DNA of 14,459 bases, from positions 1-14,459 of the forward strand of contig JBMYOX010000069.1 of assembly GCA_049599735.1 (NCBI GenBank), in the 5' to 3' direction. The notes beneath the pieces were generated by a model. It searched no databases. It was not told the origin of the DNA and was given only the letters and a program-made list of their open reading frames with translations. This DNA is from Pontibacterium sp049599735. Its GTDB lineage: Bacteria; Pseudomonadota; Gammaproteobacteria; Pseudomonadales; Balneatricaceae. Both the position numbers and the translations under genes were made by a program. Position 1 is the stretch's first letter. Each line of letters starts with the position of its first letter. Below are positions 1 to 7,507 of this stretch, in pieces.

Positions 1-1237
1 GACCGGACTGAAGATCATAGAGTGCTTCAGCCGCAACCCAGGGCACATTGGCATCCCGGTACTGGAAGTGATGGGCTTCACCAACACGCCAGAGTTCACC
101 CCGGCCATCGTAATGATCAACCACCGCGACTTGCCAGGTATCTTCATCGATATAAAAGGTACGTTTGGCGTAGATATGACGGGCGCCTTCCTTCAGGGTT
201 GCCTCGACTTTCCAGACCCGGTGTAATTCATAGCGGGTCAGCGCCGGGTTCATATGGCCCTGTTGCAGAATATCGTCGTATTTCACCTTGCGGTCAGCCA
301 GCTTAAAGCTGTTATAGGGGATATACATTTCCTGCTTGCCGACCAGTTTCCAGTTATAACGATCAGGGGCGCCGTTAAACATATCAAAGTTGTCGGTGGT
401 GCGTTGGCCGTCGGTGGCCGTGCCGGGTGCATCATAGGCAATTTGTGGTGCGCGGCGTACACGGCGTTGTCCGGCGTTATAGCTCCAGGCCTGGCGGGGC
501 TGGGTGATCTGGTTAACGGTTTCGTGTACCAGCAATACGTTGCCGGTGAGACGGGCTGGTGCTTTTACCTGCTGTACAAAGTAGAACAGGATGTTGTCCT
601 GAACTTTGTCTTTTGAGGCACCGCTCAGGTAATTTGGCCAGGACATCTTTTCGTTAATCTTTACCGGAGTGAAGCTGCCATTGGCCTGTACCGGTACCTG
701 AACAAAGGTGCGTTCGAGTGCACCGCCCCGGTAACGGGTCATGTGATTCCAGATGGCTTCCAGGCCGGAGGCAGGTATGGGGAAGGCAATCCCTTCTGAC
801 AGGTTGTCGATGCCGTTACCGTCCGGTGTCAGGCTGGCATTCAGGGCATTTTGCTTAGTTAAATCCTCAATATTACCAGGCACTGCGGCGGTACGGTGTG
901 TGGGGTATATGTTCAGGCGATAGCTGTCCGGATATTTTTTAAACATCGCGATTTGTCCGGGGGACAGTTTGTCACGATGCTGATCAAGATTATCTTTGTT
1001 AATGGTAAACAAGGGGGCTTCTGCGGCAAAAGGATTAGTGTAACGGTCCTGAATGCTGCTTAAGCCGCCATTCCAGGCTGGAATAGTACCGGCGCTATTA
1101 CCGGCTTTTTCAGCACCCAGGGGTGTCAGGTTTTTGCCAAGCTGGTCGGCCTGTTCGGCGCTCACGGCGGCATAAAGGTTGTTGCTGGTCAATGCGATTG
1201 CCATAGCCAGTAACAGAGAGGTGCGTTTAAAGTGCAT
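1..1237 (-). CDS. DUF1329 secreted LolA-like protein, C-terminus cut by window edge
   Basis: This reading frame is open from the ATG at 1237 to the left edge, giving about 412 residues. Family members are usually about 450, so roughly 40 C-terminal residues are missing. The N-terminus is a clear signal peptide: basic MHFKR, a hydrophobic core, and a likely signal peptidase I site after LYA near residue 23. The mature start (VSAEQADQLGKNLTPLGAE) and later stretches such as PQIAYDAPGTATDG, DMFNGAPDRYNWKLVG and KRTFYIDEDTWQVAVVDHYDGRG are typical of DUF1329, which is often labelled outer-membrane lipoprotein-sorting protein because of its LolA/LolB-like fold. It lies 28 bases downstream of the DUF1302 gene on the same strand with a GGAGA ribosome site, so the two form an operon. 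A periplasmic carrier that works with the barrel partner is an inference; the family's substrate is not established. Confidence 0.88.
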   Translation of the reverse strand, partial: MHFKRTSLLLAMAIALTSNNLYAAVSAEQADQLGKNLTPLGAEKAGNSAGTIPAWNGGLSSIQDRYTNPFAAEAPLFTINKDNLDQHRDKLSPGQIAMFKKYPDSYRLNIYPTHRTAAVPGNIEDLTKQNALNASLTPDGNGIDNLSEGIAFPIPASGLEAIWNHMTRYRGGALERTFVQVPVQANGSFTPVKINEKMSWPNYLSGASKDKVQDNILFYFVQQVKAPARLTGNVLLVHETVNQITQPRQAWSYNAGQRRVRRAPQIAYDAPGTATDGQRTTDNFDMFNGAPDRYNWKLVGKQEMYIPYNSFKLADRKVKYDDILQQGHMNPALTRYELHRVWKVEATLKEGARHIYAKRTFYIDEDTWQVAVVDHYDGRGELWRVGEAHHFQYRDANVPWVAAEALYDLQSG

Positions 1238-1265
1238 AATGTCGTCTCCAGTGTGTATGGCAATA

Positions 1266-3128
1266 TCAGAATGAAACCGAGGCGCTCAGGGAGATAAAGT
1301 CCCGGTCTGAAAGCGCGTTAAAATCACCGCCGAAGAAATCCGTGTAGGCGAGTTGTACGCTGTAACGGTTCAGGTAATCGGCGGTCAGGCTCAGGCTCAG
1401 GGATTTTTCACCTTCGTTAAAGGCAGCACCTGGCTGAGGTCCGTAACCTTTTACACCGTGCTTAAAGCTGATTTGTGGTGTCAGGTTAACGCCGGCAAAG
1501 GCATTCGGGTAGCTCAGGTTGGCACGGGCCACATAACCCCAGGAGTTCTGCGTGACAAAACCCTCAGTATCACCTGCCGTGTAGCCGAAGGCTCCGGCAC
1601 GACCATATTTAATAGCATCGGCACTTTCATCCAGGTCATGCACATGCGTCCAGGCTACCTCACCAATCAGCGTCAGGCGGCTGGCACCCAGCACCCGGTC
1701 GTAGAACTTGATAAAGGTATTTTGCAGCTGAGTAACATCAAACTGAGAGTATCCAACAACTTCGCCACCCAAACCGGCATCTGCAATTAATGCATCAGTG
1801 CCTGCATTGCCGATACCACCGCTGAACTGTTTAAGAATGCCGCCGACCAGTAACGGGCCGTTGATCTGTACCGGCACATCAGTTTTATGGCTGATTTCAC
1901 CCGACCAGGCTACATCCCCCAGGTTAGTGGCAAAACTTAGCCCTACCATATTGGTGTTTTCGGGGTAGCTAACAAAGTATTCACTCATAAAGGGCGCGCT
2001 TGCAGCCATGGCCGCCGCCGTTGCGGCAGGTGTACCCCCGGTGACCAGTGCAGTATAAAGATCTGTAGGTGACATGGCTGTATTGATACCGCTGATCAGC
2101 GGTAAGCGGCTATGGTAACGGGAGAAATACAGGCCAAATTCAGTGCTGTTCAGTTCTTCTGCAAAATAGCGCAGCGCGAGGCCAAATTGACCATCATCAT
2201 CCGCTTCACGACGTCCGTCTTCGTTTCTTGAAACTACTAAAGGCGTCTGAAAGTAAGTGGCATCAGGCACCAGTGTTGAAGCAATTGTCGGGCTGACAAT
2301 ACGTACACCGTCACAGCCTTCAGCGCCAAAGTCGTTAGTTGAGAAGTAAGTACCACAGCCATCTACAGCGGTAGGCTGCCACTGAAGCTGATAAAAGGCC
2401 TCTGCACTCAGGTTATCGGTCAGTCCCAGAGATGCAAACGCCATATTCACTGGTAACAGACCTTCTTTGATTTCGGCACCAGGGCGACGGAAGGCGCTCA
2501 CATCAAAGGGGTTAATGACATTAATACCACCTTGTACAAAGGTACTTTCCCCCCAGTTGATTACCTGACGGCCCAGACGAAGATCCAGTGTCTGATCACC
2601 AATATCAAATTCACCAAATACATAAGCATCCAGAATCTCAGCGCCTGAGAACTGAGCGTAATCATTAAAACCTTCATCACTGAGGCTTGCATCAGCTTCA
2701 TACTGGCTGACATTACCGTGATTCTGGTTATTGTCGCTTAATTCAACGTCATACCAGTATTTACCCCGGACAAAAGCCCCGAGATTTTTATAACGCAGCT
2801 CCAGGTCATGCACACCTTTAACGATTTGAGTGAACGCATCACCTTTATCGAAGTTAAGATCGCCATCGTCATAGCTGCCTGAGTTAAGGCTGGTGAGGCT
2901 GCCGCCATTAGCAACTGAAATTAGCGCATCGTCGCGTGATGCCTGACGCCAGCTGGCCCCGACAGATATCTGAGAGTCGAAGCGTGCTTCAATTTCACCC
3001 AATTGGAATTCGACCGCCGAAGCGGTTGTACTGGCTAATGTGCTACCCAGTAATATGGGCATCAGGTGTCGGCGTGCTATCCAGGCCGTTTTTTCACTGG
3101 AAAGCGGACTCCGCATTTTTATTGCCAT
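1266..3128 (-). CDS. DUF1302 outer-membrane beta-barrel-type protein
   Basis: This encodes about 620 residues, the normal size for DUF1302. I chose the ATG at 3128 because AGGGTGA lies about 6 bases before it; an in-frame GTG at 3137 would add three residues. The signal peptide has a long basic n-region, a hydrophobic core (HLMPILLGSTLA) and a likely cut after TASA near residue 38. The conserved family core is at about residues 184-236 and includes LRLGRQVINWGESTFVQGG and NVINPFDVSAFRRPGAEIKEG. The C-terminal half has alternating hydrophobic strands and ends in SLSASVSF. A terminal Phe after alternating residues is the usual outer-membrane barrel insertion signal. Cys258 and Cys272 flank a probable loop and may form a disulfide. 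The gene leads the operon with DUF1329. Family function is unknown; a role in moving hydrophobic compounds through the envelope is often suggested but is only inference here. Confidence 0.9.
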   Translation of the reverse strand: MAIKMRSPLSSEKTAWIARRHLMPILLGSTLASTTASAVEFQLGEIEARFDSQISVGASWRQASRDDALISVANGGSLTSLNSGSYDDGDLNFDKGDAFTQIVKGVHDLELRYKNLGAFVRGKYWYDVELSDNNQNHGNVSQYEADASLSDEGFNDYAQFSGAEILDAYVFGEFDIGDQTLDLRLGRQVINWGESTFVQGGINVINPFDVSAFRRPGAEIKEGLLPVNMAFASLGLTDNLSAEAFYQLQWQPTAVDGCGTYFSTNDFGAEGCDGVRIVSPTIASTLVPDATYFQTPLVVSRNEDGRREADDDGQFGLALRYFAEELNSTEFGLYFSRYHSRLPLISGINTAMSPTDLYTALVTGGTPAATAAAMAASAPFMSEYFVSYPENTNMVGLSFATNLGDVAWSGEISHKTDVPVQINGPLLVGGILKQFSGGIGNAGTDALIADAGLGGEVVGYSQFDVTQLQNTFIKFYDRVLGASRLTLIGEVAWTHVHDLDESADAIKYGRAGAFGYTAGDTEGFVTQNSWGYVARANLSYPNAFAGVNLTPQISFKHGVKGYGPQPGAAFNEGEKSLSLSLTADYLNRYSVQLAYTDFFGGDFNALSDRDFISLSASVSF

Positions 3129-3171
3129 TTCGTTCACCCTGGTTTGTTATTGTTTGATTCGGTGAATGAGC

Positions 3172-3177
3172 ATTATA
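3172..3177 (-). promoter_or_regulatory. Candidate -10 box of the DUF1302-DUF1329 operon
   Basis: On the minus strand this is a perfect TATAAT. It would place transcription start near 3165, about 37 bases before the ATG at 3128. No good -35 box sits 16-18 bases upstream, where the sequence is CCTTCT-like. That is what one expects of a promoter that needs an activator, and the divergent AraC protein would be the natural candidate. Read by eye only. Confidence 0.4.
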
Positions 3178-3329
3178 GTCAGAGTTGGCCGCGAAGAAGG
3201 GTTCCGGCGTGGCTGACTAAAGCTGCTCGTTACTATGTTTAAAGTAGTAGTGTTCAATAATGTTGCCAGAGGGGTGATTGCAGCAATAACATTTGCAGCC
3301 AAGATTTATGACAAATCTGTTCTGGTGAT

Positions 3330-3358
3330 TTGCATCGGGACAGAAATAACGCCATAAA
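3330..3358 (+). promoter_or_regulatory. Candidate promoter of the AraC-family gene
   Basis: TTGCAT at 3330-3335 and CATAAA at 3353-3358 are separated by 17 bases. This is a reasonable but weak sigma-70-like pair, 35 bases before the start codon at 3394. Other AT-rich matches are possible in this stretch. Confidence 0.25.
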
Positions 3359-3393
3359 TAAGCAGTATTAATCAATAGTTCGTAAAGAAGGTT

Positions 3394-4452
3394 ATGGTTA
3401 AAAAAATTACAGTCCCCACCGGCTATGTAAAACATTTGCTCAGTCAGGCTGAAAGACAGGGTTATGATACCTATCGTTTGTTGCAGGAAGCAGGGCTCAC
3501 GCCTGAAGCTATTGAGCAACAAACAGAGTTTGCTGCAGATACCTTTGGCTTACTGTATCAGCGCATGATGTACATCGCTCAGGATGAATATTTTGGCATG
3601 CTGGGCGGCGGTAAAGTCCCCAACGGGACTTTCCGCATGATGTGCCACAGTATTATTCACTGTAAAACGCTGGAAAAGGCTATTTATCGGGCCAGTGATT
3701 TTCATGAAATTTGCCGGGGTACTAATGTTAAACCCAGACTGGTGCGCAAGGGGCGCTATGCTAAAGTGTCTTTTGCCACAACGGATGCTTCCGGTATGGC
3801 AATAGAAGAGCTGTTACGGGACGAGGAACCCGCCAGAATCCGTACCTCGCTTTCCATGTGGCATAATTTTATCTGCTGGCTGGTGGGAACCCGGATTGAT
3901 CTGAAAGCGGCTTACTTTGCATTTTCTGAACCCGAAGATCAGGTGAACTATTACCGTCTGTTTCAGTCTGAAATTCGCTTTTCACAGCATGATAATGCGT
4001 TTGTATTTCCTGCCTTTTATCTGGACTATCCGATTGTTCAGAATGATGAATCATTACGCAGTTTTCTAAAAACAGCCCCTTATCAGCTTATTGTCCAGGT
4101 GGTCGATGACAGCAGTCTGAAATCGCAGGTGGTTGCGCTAATGGGTAAAGATTTCAGTCGGGAATCTCTGGGGGCAGATGAGGTTGCCCGGCGTTTGAAT
4201 ATGTCGGTCTCTACACTTCGGCGGCGATTGTTGGAAGAGGAAACGTCTTATCAGAAAATTAAGGATGAATGCCGAAAACAGGCCGCGACTGAGTATATGA
4301 ATTCACCGCAGTTATCGATCAATGATGTGGCGATTTTGATGGGCTTTGAAGAGCCTTCTGCTTTTTTCCGTTCTTTCAAAAAATGGACGGGCATGACACC
4401 GGGTGCCTACCGTCGTAGTGATACTTATCAGAAGAACCTGGCTTCGCTTTGA
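3394..4452 (+). CDS. AraC-family regulator with arabinose_bd-type N-terminal domain
   Basis: This is a 352-residue cytoplasmic transcription regulator. The N-terminal two thirds (about residues 10-210) resemble the arabinose_bd-type sensor domain of the OruR/ArgR-like AraC subgroup, including VPTGYVKHLLSQAERQGYD, the FGLLYQRMMYIAQDEYFG region and GTFRMMCHSIIHCKTLEKAI. The C-terminal part (about 255-345) holds the two helix-turn-helix units: LGADEVARRLNMSVSTLRRRL, then a second unit in INDVAILMGFEEPSAFFRSFKKWTGMTPGAYR, which is the standard AraC signature. GAAGG precedes the ATG with short spacing. The gene diverges from the DUF1302-DUF1329 operon across 265 bases, and that operon has a perfect -10 box but no clear -35, so direct activation is plausible. 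The ligand is unknown; in this subgroup it is usually a small carbon compound or lipid-like molecule. Confidence 0.88.
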   Translation: MVKKITVPTGYVKHLLSQAERQGYDTYRLLQEAGLTPEAIEQQTEFAADTFGLLYQRMMYIAQDEYFGMLGGGKVPNGTFRMMCHSIIHCKTLEKAIYRASDFHEICRGTNVKPRLVRKGRYAKVSFATTDASGMAIEELLRDEEPARIRTSLSMWHNFICWLVGTRIDLKAAYFAFSEPEDQVNYYRLFQSEIRFSQHDNAFVFPAFYLDYPIVQNDESLRSFLKTAPYQLIVQVVDDSSLKSQVVALMGKDFSRESLGADEVARRLNMSVSTLRRRLLEEETSYQKIKDECRKQAATEYMNSPQLSINDVAILMGFEEPSAFFRSFKKWTGMTPGAYRRSDTYQKNLASL

Positions 4453-4491
4453 GCGAGCAGGCAGGTTTCTTTATGCGACTGAAAAGCCATA

Positions 4492-4522
4492 AAAAAACCG
4501 CGATGGGTAATCGCGGTTTTTT
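4492..4522. terminator. Bidirectional rho-independent terminator
   Basis: A perfect 13-base inverted repeat (4492-4504 and 4510-4522) encloses the 5-base loop GGGTA. The GC-rich core ACCGCGAT/ATCGCGGT is flanked by an A-run on the left and a T-run on the right, so it can end transcription in both directions. It lies between the stop of the AraC-family gene (4452) and the stop of the convergent symporter gene (4584). Confidence 0.9.
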
Positions 4523-4583
4523 GTTTAGCGACCCGGTTCGGTTGGATAAAACTTAACCGGGCTTTTTATACAGGAAGTACCTG

Positions 4584-5945
4584 TTATTGAGCATCCTTCT
4601 GACGTTCGAAATATTCGCGAGTCAGTTTGAATACAACCGGGCTAAGAACAGCGATTGCGATCAGGTTAGGCAGTGCCATCAATGCGTTCAGTGTATCTGC
4701 AACCAGCCATACGAAATCCAGGCTCAGGGATGCACCCAGAGGGACAGCCAGAATCCAGAGGATACGGTAGGGTTTGATTGCTTTCACGCCGAACAGGAAT
4801 TCTACGCAACGTTCGCCGTAGAAAGACCAGCCGATAATAGTAGTGAAGGCAAAGATTGCCAGAGAAATTGCGACAATGTAGTTGCCCACACCTGGCAGAG
4901 CGCCAGCAAAGGCTGCAGAGGTAAGAGCCGCACCGGATACGCCGGATGTCCATTCACCGGATGTGATGATAACCAGGCCGGTAACAGAACATACGATTAG
5001 TGTATCCAGGAAGGTACCCAGCATAGCAATCAGGCCCTGACGAACAGGATCTTTAGTCTGTGCCGCCGCGTGAGCGATAGGCGCAGAACCCAGACCGGCT
5101 TCGTTAGAGAAGACACCACGTGCCACACCAAAGCGAATAGCCGCCCAAACTGCAGCGCCTGCAAAACCACCTTCAGCCGCGTGGCCGGTGAAAGCACTAT
5201 CGATAATCAGGGATAAAGCAGGACCAATCTGGTCAGCGTTGATAGACAGTACCACCAGACCTGCAATGATGTATGCCACAGCCATAAAGGGAACCAGAGC
5301 ACCGGCAACGGAACCAATACGTTTGATACCACCCATCAGAACCGCACCTACCAATACCATTGCAACCAGGCCGGTTACTATAGTAGGTACTGCGAAGTTG
5401 GTTTCGATCACCTGAGCGATTGAGTTGGACTGTACGGTGTTACCGATACCAAAACCGGCTACCGCACCGAAGATAGCAAATGCTGTACCCAGCCATGCCC
5501 ATTTTTTACCCATACCATTTTTGATGTAGTACATCGGGCCACCTACATGGTTGCCTTCTTCATCAACTTCACGGTATTTAACAGCCAGAACGGCTTCGGA
5601 GTATTTGGTTGCCATACCCACCAGCGCGGTGAGCCACATCCAGAACAGTGCACCCGGGCCACCCAGAAATACGGCGGTTGCTACACCGGCTATGTTACCG
5701 GTACCAACTGTTGCTGACATGGCTGTCATCAGCGCCTGATACGGAGGAATTTCACCCTCGTTTTCTTCACCTTTCTTAGCGTGAGTACCACCGGCAAGCA
5801 GTTTGAAGCCCGTACCGATTTTCAGAATTGGCATTAACTTCAGACCCAGGCTCATAAAGAAACCTACACCTAAAATAAGGATCAGCATTGGCCAACCCCA
5901 CACAATGCCGTTAATTTCACCAATTATGGAACTAAGTGCTTCCAT
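4584..5945 (-). CDS. AGCS-family sodium:alanine/glycine-type symporter
   Basis: This is a polytopic inner-membrane carrier of about 453 residues that uses the sodium gradient to import alanine, glycine or a related small amino acid. The family hallmark is intact: GTGNIAGVATAVFLGGPGA then FWMWLTALVGMATKYSEAVL at about residues 81-120. N-terminal INGIVWGWPMLILILGVG is also typical. About ten to eleven hydrophobic segments can be traced. I chose the ATG at 5945 (MEALSSIIGEING) because AGCS proteins normally begin this way and GGGGAG lies about 10 bases upstream; an in-frame ATG at 5963 has no ribosome site. The gene follows the D-serine dehydratase gene on the same strand after 144 bases. Uptake of D-serine or of D/L-alanine by this carrier is a contextual inference; family members are best known for L-alanine and glycine, some also D-alanine. 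Confidence 0.9.
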   Translation of the reverse strand: MEALSSIIGEINGIVWGWPMLILILGVGFFMSLGLKLMPILKIGTGFKLLAGGTHAKKGEENEGEIPPYQALMTAMSATVGTGNIAGVATAVFLGGPGALFWMWLTALVGMATKYSEAVLAVKYREVDEEGNHVGGPMYYIKNGMGKKWAWLGTAFAIFGAVAGFGIGNTVQSNSIAQVIETNFAVPTIVTGLVAMVLVGAVLMGGIKRIGSVAGALVPFMAVAYIIAGLVVLSINADQIGPALSLIIDSAFTGHAAEGGFAGAAVWAAIRFGVARGVFSNEAGLGSAPIAHAAAQTKDPVRQGLIAMLGTFLDTLIVCSVTGLVIITSGEWTSGVSGAALTSAAFAGALPGVGNYIVAISLAIFAFTTIIGWSFYGERCVEFLFGVKAIKPYRILWILAVPLGASLSLDFVWLVADTLNALMALPNLIAIAVLSPVVFKLTREYFERQKDAQ

Positions 5946-5969
5946 CAGAAGGATACTCCCCATGTTATT

Positions 5970-5975
5970 TTTATA
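5970..5975 (-). promoter_or_regulatory. Weak candidate -10 box for the symporter gene
   Basis: TATAAA on the minus strand would set a start of transcription near 5963, leaving a leader of about 18 bases before the ATG at 5945. No convincing -35 is present. If real, it argues against the upstream ATG at 5963. Confidence 0.2.
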
Positions 5976-6043
5976 GTTGCTGCCAGCCCTGGGTAAGGGA
6001 CATGAGCAATTGTATTTTCAGAAATTTTTTTCTTGATTGGATG

Positions 6044-6066
6044 TTTGTTTTCCAATAGGAAACAAA
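6044..6066. promoter_or_regulatory. Imperfect inverted repeat upstream of the symporter gene
   Basis: TTTGTTTTCC (6044-6053) and GGAAACAAA (6058-6066) form near-complementary arms, one extra T on the left, around the 4-base centre AATA. It lies between the dehydratase stop and the symporter start, about 100 bases before the symporter start codon. It could be an operator for a local regulator. As a terminator it is weak, because the stem is AT-rich and is not followed by a clean T-run. Confidence 0.35.
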
Positions 6067-6089
6067 GTATCCATTATTGAAACATTTTT

Positions 6090-7403
6090 TCAAGCAAAAA
6101 GTTTGATCGATTTTTCCAGGTAGTGTTGGTACTCCTTTTGGGGCATCAAAGCGCCGCCGGTTAACCAGGCGATATGTATACTATTTTTCAAAGACTTAGC
6201 GAGATGATGTGCATCAATATACCGTTGGCCTGGTGGGCTATTCATCATAATGGGGCCGAGGCAGCCAATCGCAGCTGAGGGTTCTACTTCAATATTTTCG
6301 AACGCTTTTAACTGCTGTAGTTTTTGATAGAGCTGTCGGTCGGTTGCGGTAAAGACACCTGAAACCAGATGGCGTGTGGCGTCACAGACCCATTGAGACG
6401 CTTTACCAACGGCAAGTCCGTCGGCATCGGTTATGATTTTCAGGCCAAAGTCATACACGGGTACCGGGTCTGAGTTGGGTGCCCCCGCCATACCCAATAA
6501 CATGCAGGGGGCCTGAACAGGCTCAGCCAGAAAACAATGTACGTTATCGCCAAAGAGCATTTTTAAACCAAAGGTAATACCACCGGGCGCACCACCTACA
6601 CCGGCGGGCAGGTAAACAAACAGCGGGTGTGTGGCATCCACGGTAAGTTGCATAGCCTCAAGCTGCTTTTTAAGACGTATCGCTGCCACGGCATAACCCA
6701 TAAATAGATGGGATGAGTTTTCATCATCAACAAAATAACTGTAGGGGTCTGCATCGGAGGCTGTACGTCCGGCGGCAACGGCGGCGCTATAGTCGGTATC
6801 GTGTTCTATTACAGTGACACCGCAGGCGCGCAGGCGTGTTTTTTTCCATGCTTTGGCATCTGATGACATATGCACAACGGCATCAAAGCCCAGTGCCGCG
6901 CTGATAATGCCAATGCTCAGCCCCAGGTTGCCCGTGCTGCCAACGGCGACTTTGTAGCGGGAAAAAAGCTGGCGCGCCTGGTGAGAAATTAAGTGCTGGT
7001 AATCGTCATCAATGCTGTGGATTAAACCTTGCTCCAGCGCCAGTGCTTCGGTCATACAAAGTACTTCGTGAATGCCTCCCCGTGCTTTGATCGAACCGGC
7101 AACGGGCAGGGCATGATCGGCTTTTAATAGCAGTTTTCCGCCCAGAGGGTTAATCGCGCTGTTTAGCTTATCGGCGGCTAAAAGGGGTGATTCAATCAGG
7201 CCATGGTTGTCTGCCAGTTCGGGAAACAGGGTTTCAAGCAGGGGGGCAAAACGTTTCAGGCGTGCTTCTGCCTCGTAAAGCACTTTGACATCCGGTGTGG
7301 TGGGCGCCGCTTCTGTATGACCGTAGCGATCATTTAGCCAGAGAAAAGGGGTGCCATTGCGGATTTTTGCCTGCTCGAAAGCTTGGATATTAAGCGTTGT
7401 CAT
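6090..7403 (-). CDS. dsdA: D-serine dehydratase (D-serine ammonia-lyase)
   Basis: This is a cytoplasmic PLP enzyme that converts D-serine to pyruvate and ammonia through 2-aminoacrylate. At 437 residues it matches the E. coli DsdA length. Visible landmarks are the PLP lysine K106 in GSIKARGGIHEVL, the phosphate-binding loop GSTGNLGLSIGI at about 155-166, VHMSSDAKAWKKTRLRACGV, FVDDENSSHLFMGYAVA, and the glycine-rich PAGVGGAPGGITFGLKMLFG. These place it in the DsdA group rather than with biosynthetic threonine deaminases. I chose the ATG at 7403 (MTTLNIQAFEQAK) because AAAGG lies about 6 bases upstream; a longer frame to a TTG at 7445 has no family support. It diverges from a LysR-type gene and precedes the symporter gene on the same strand, matching the usual dehydratase, transporter and DsdC-like regulator arrangement. 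Confidence 0.93.
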   Translation of the reverse strand: MTTLNIQAFEQAKIRNGTPFLWLNDRYGHTEAAPTTPDVKVLYEAEARLKRFAPLLETLFPELADNHGLIESPLLAADKLNSAINPLGGKLLLKADHALPVAGSIKARGGIHEVLCMTEALALEQGLIHSIDDDYQHLISHQARQLFSRYKVAVGSTGNLGLSIGIISAALGFDAVVHMSSDAKAWKKTRLRACGVTVIEHDTDYSAAVAAGRTASDADPYSYFVDDENSSHLFMGYAVAAIRLKKQLEAMQLTVDATHPLFVYLPAGVGGAPGGITFGLKMLFGDNVHCFLAEPVQAPCMLLGMAGAPNSDPVPVYDFGLKIITDADGLAVGKASQWVCDATRHLVSGVFTATDRQLYQKLQQLKAFENIEVEPSAAIGCLGPIMMNSPPGQRYIDAHHLAKSLKNSIHIAWLTGGALMPQKEYQHYLEKSIKLFA

Positions 7404-7473
7404 TGTCAGCCTTTTTTTGAGTGTAGTCTGAGAGGGGGCAGGCAATAAGACAAACGATGGTTTCTTAAAAGTC

Positions 7474-7490
7474 GTTTAGTTAAACTAAAC
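7474..7490. promoter_or_regulatory. Perfect palindrome, likely operator of the LysR-type regulator
   Basis: GTTTAGTTAAACTAAAC is a perfect inverted repeat with 8-base arms around one central base, and it fits the T-N11-A pattern of LysR-type binding sites. It lies 17 bases before the regulator's start and about 70 bases before the dehydratase start, in the shared intergenic region. A weak -10-like TACACT on the minus strand (7420-7425) would put the palindrome centre near -69 for the dehydratase promoter, close to the usual -65 position of LysR recognition sites. A second, wider inverted repeat, AAACGA (7452-7457) with TCGTTT (7472-7477), overlaps its left arm. The pattern is seen; the protein-DNA match is inferred. 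Confidence 0.6.
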
Positions 7491-7507
7491 AGTTTATTGG
7501 AAAATCG

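Noticed and set aside
254..616. 120-codon plus-strand frame inside the DUF1329 gene
   Set aside because: The opposite strand carries a continuous DUF1329 protein with signal peptide; this frame is its antisense shadow.
1353..1790. 145-codon plus-strand frame inside the DUF1302 gene
   Set aside because: Antisense to the conserved barrel-encoding region; no ribosome site or recognisable motif.
3217..3522. 101-codon minus-strand frame across the AraC start
   Set aside because: It overlaps the well-supported AraC-family gene on the opposite strand and has low-complexity, non-family sequence; antisense shadow.
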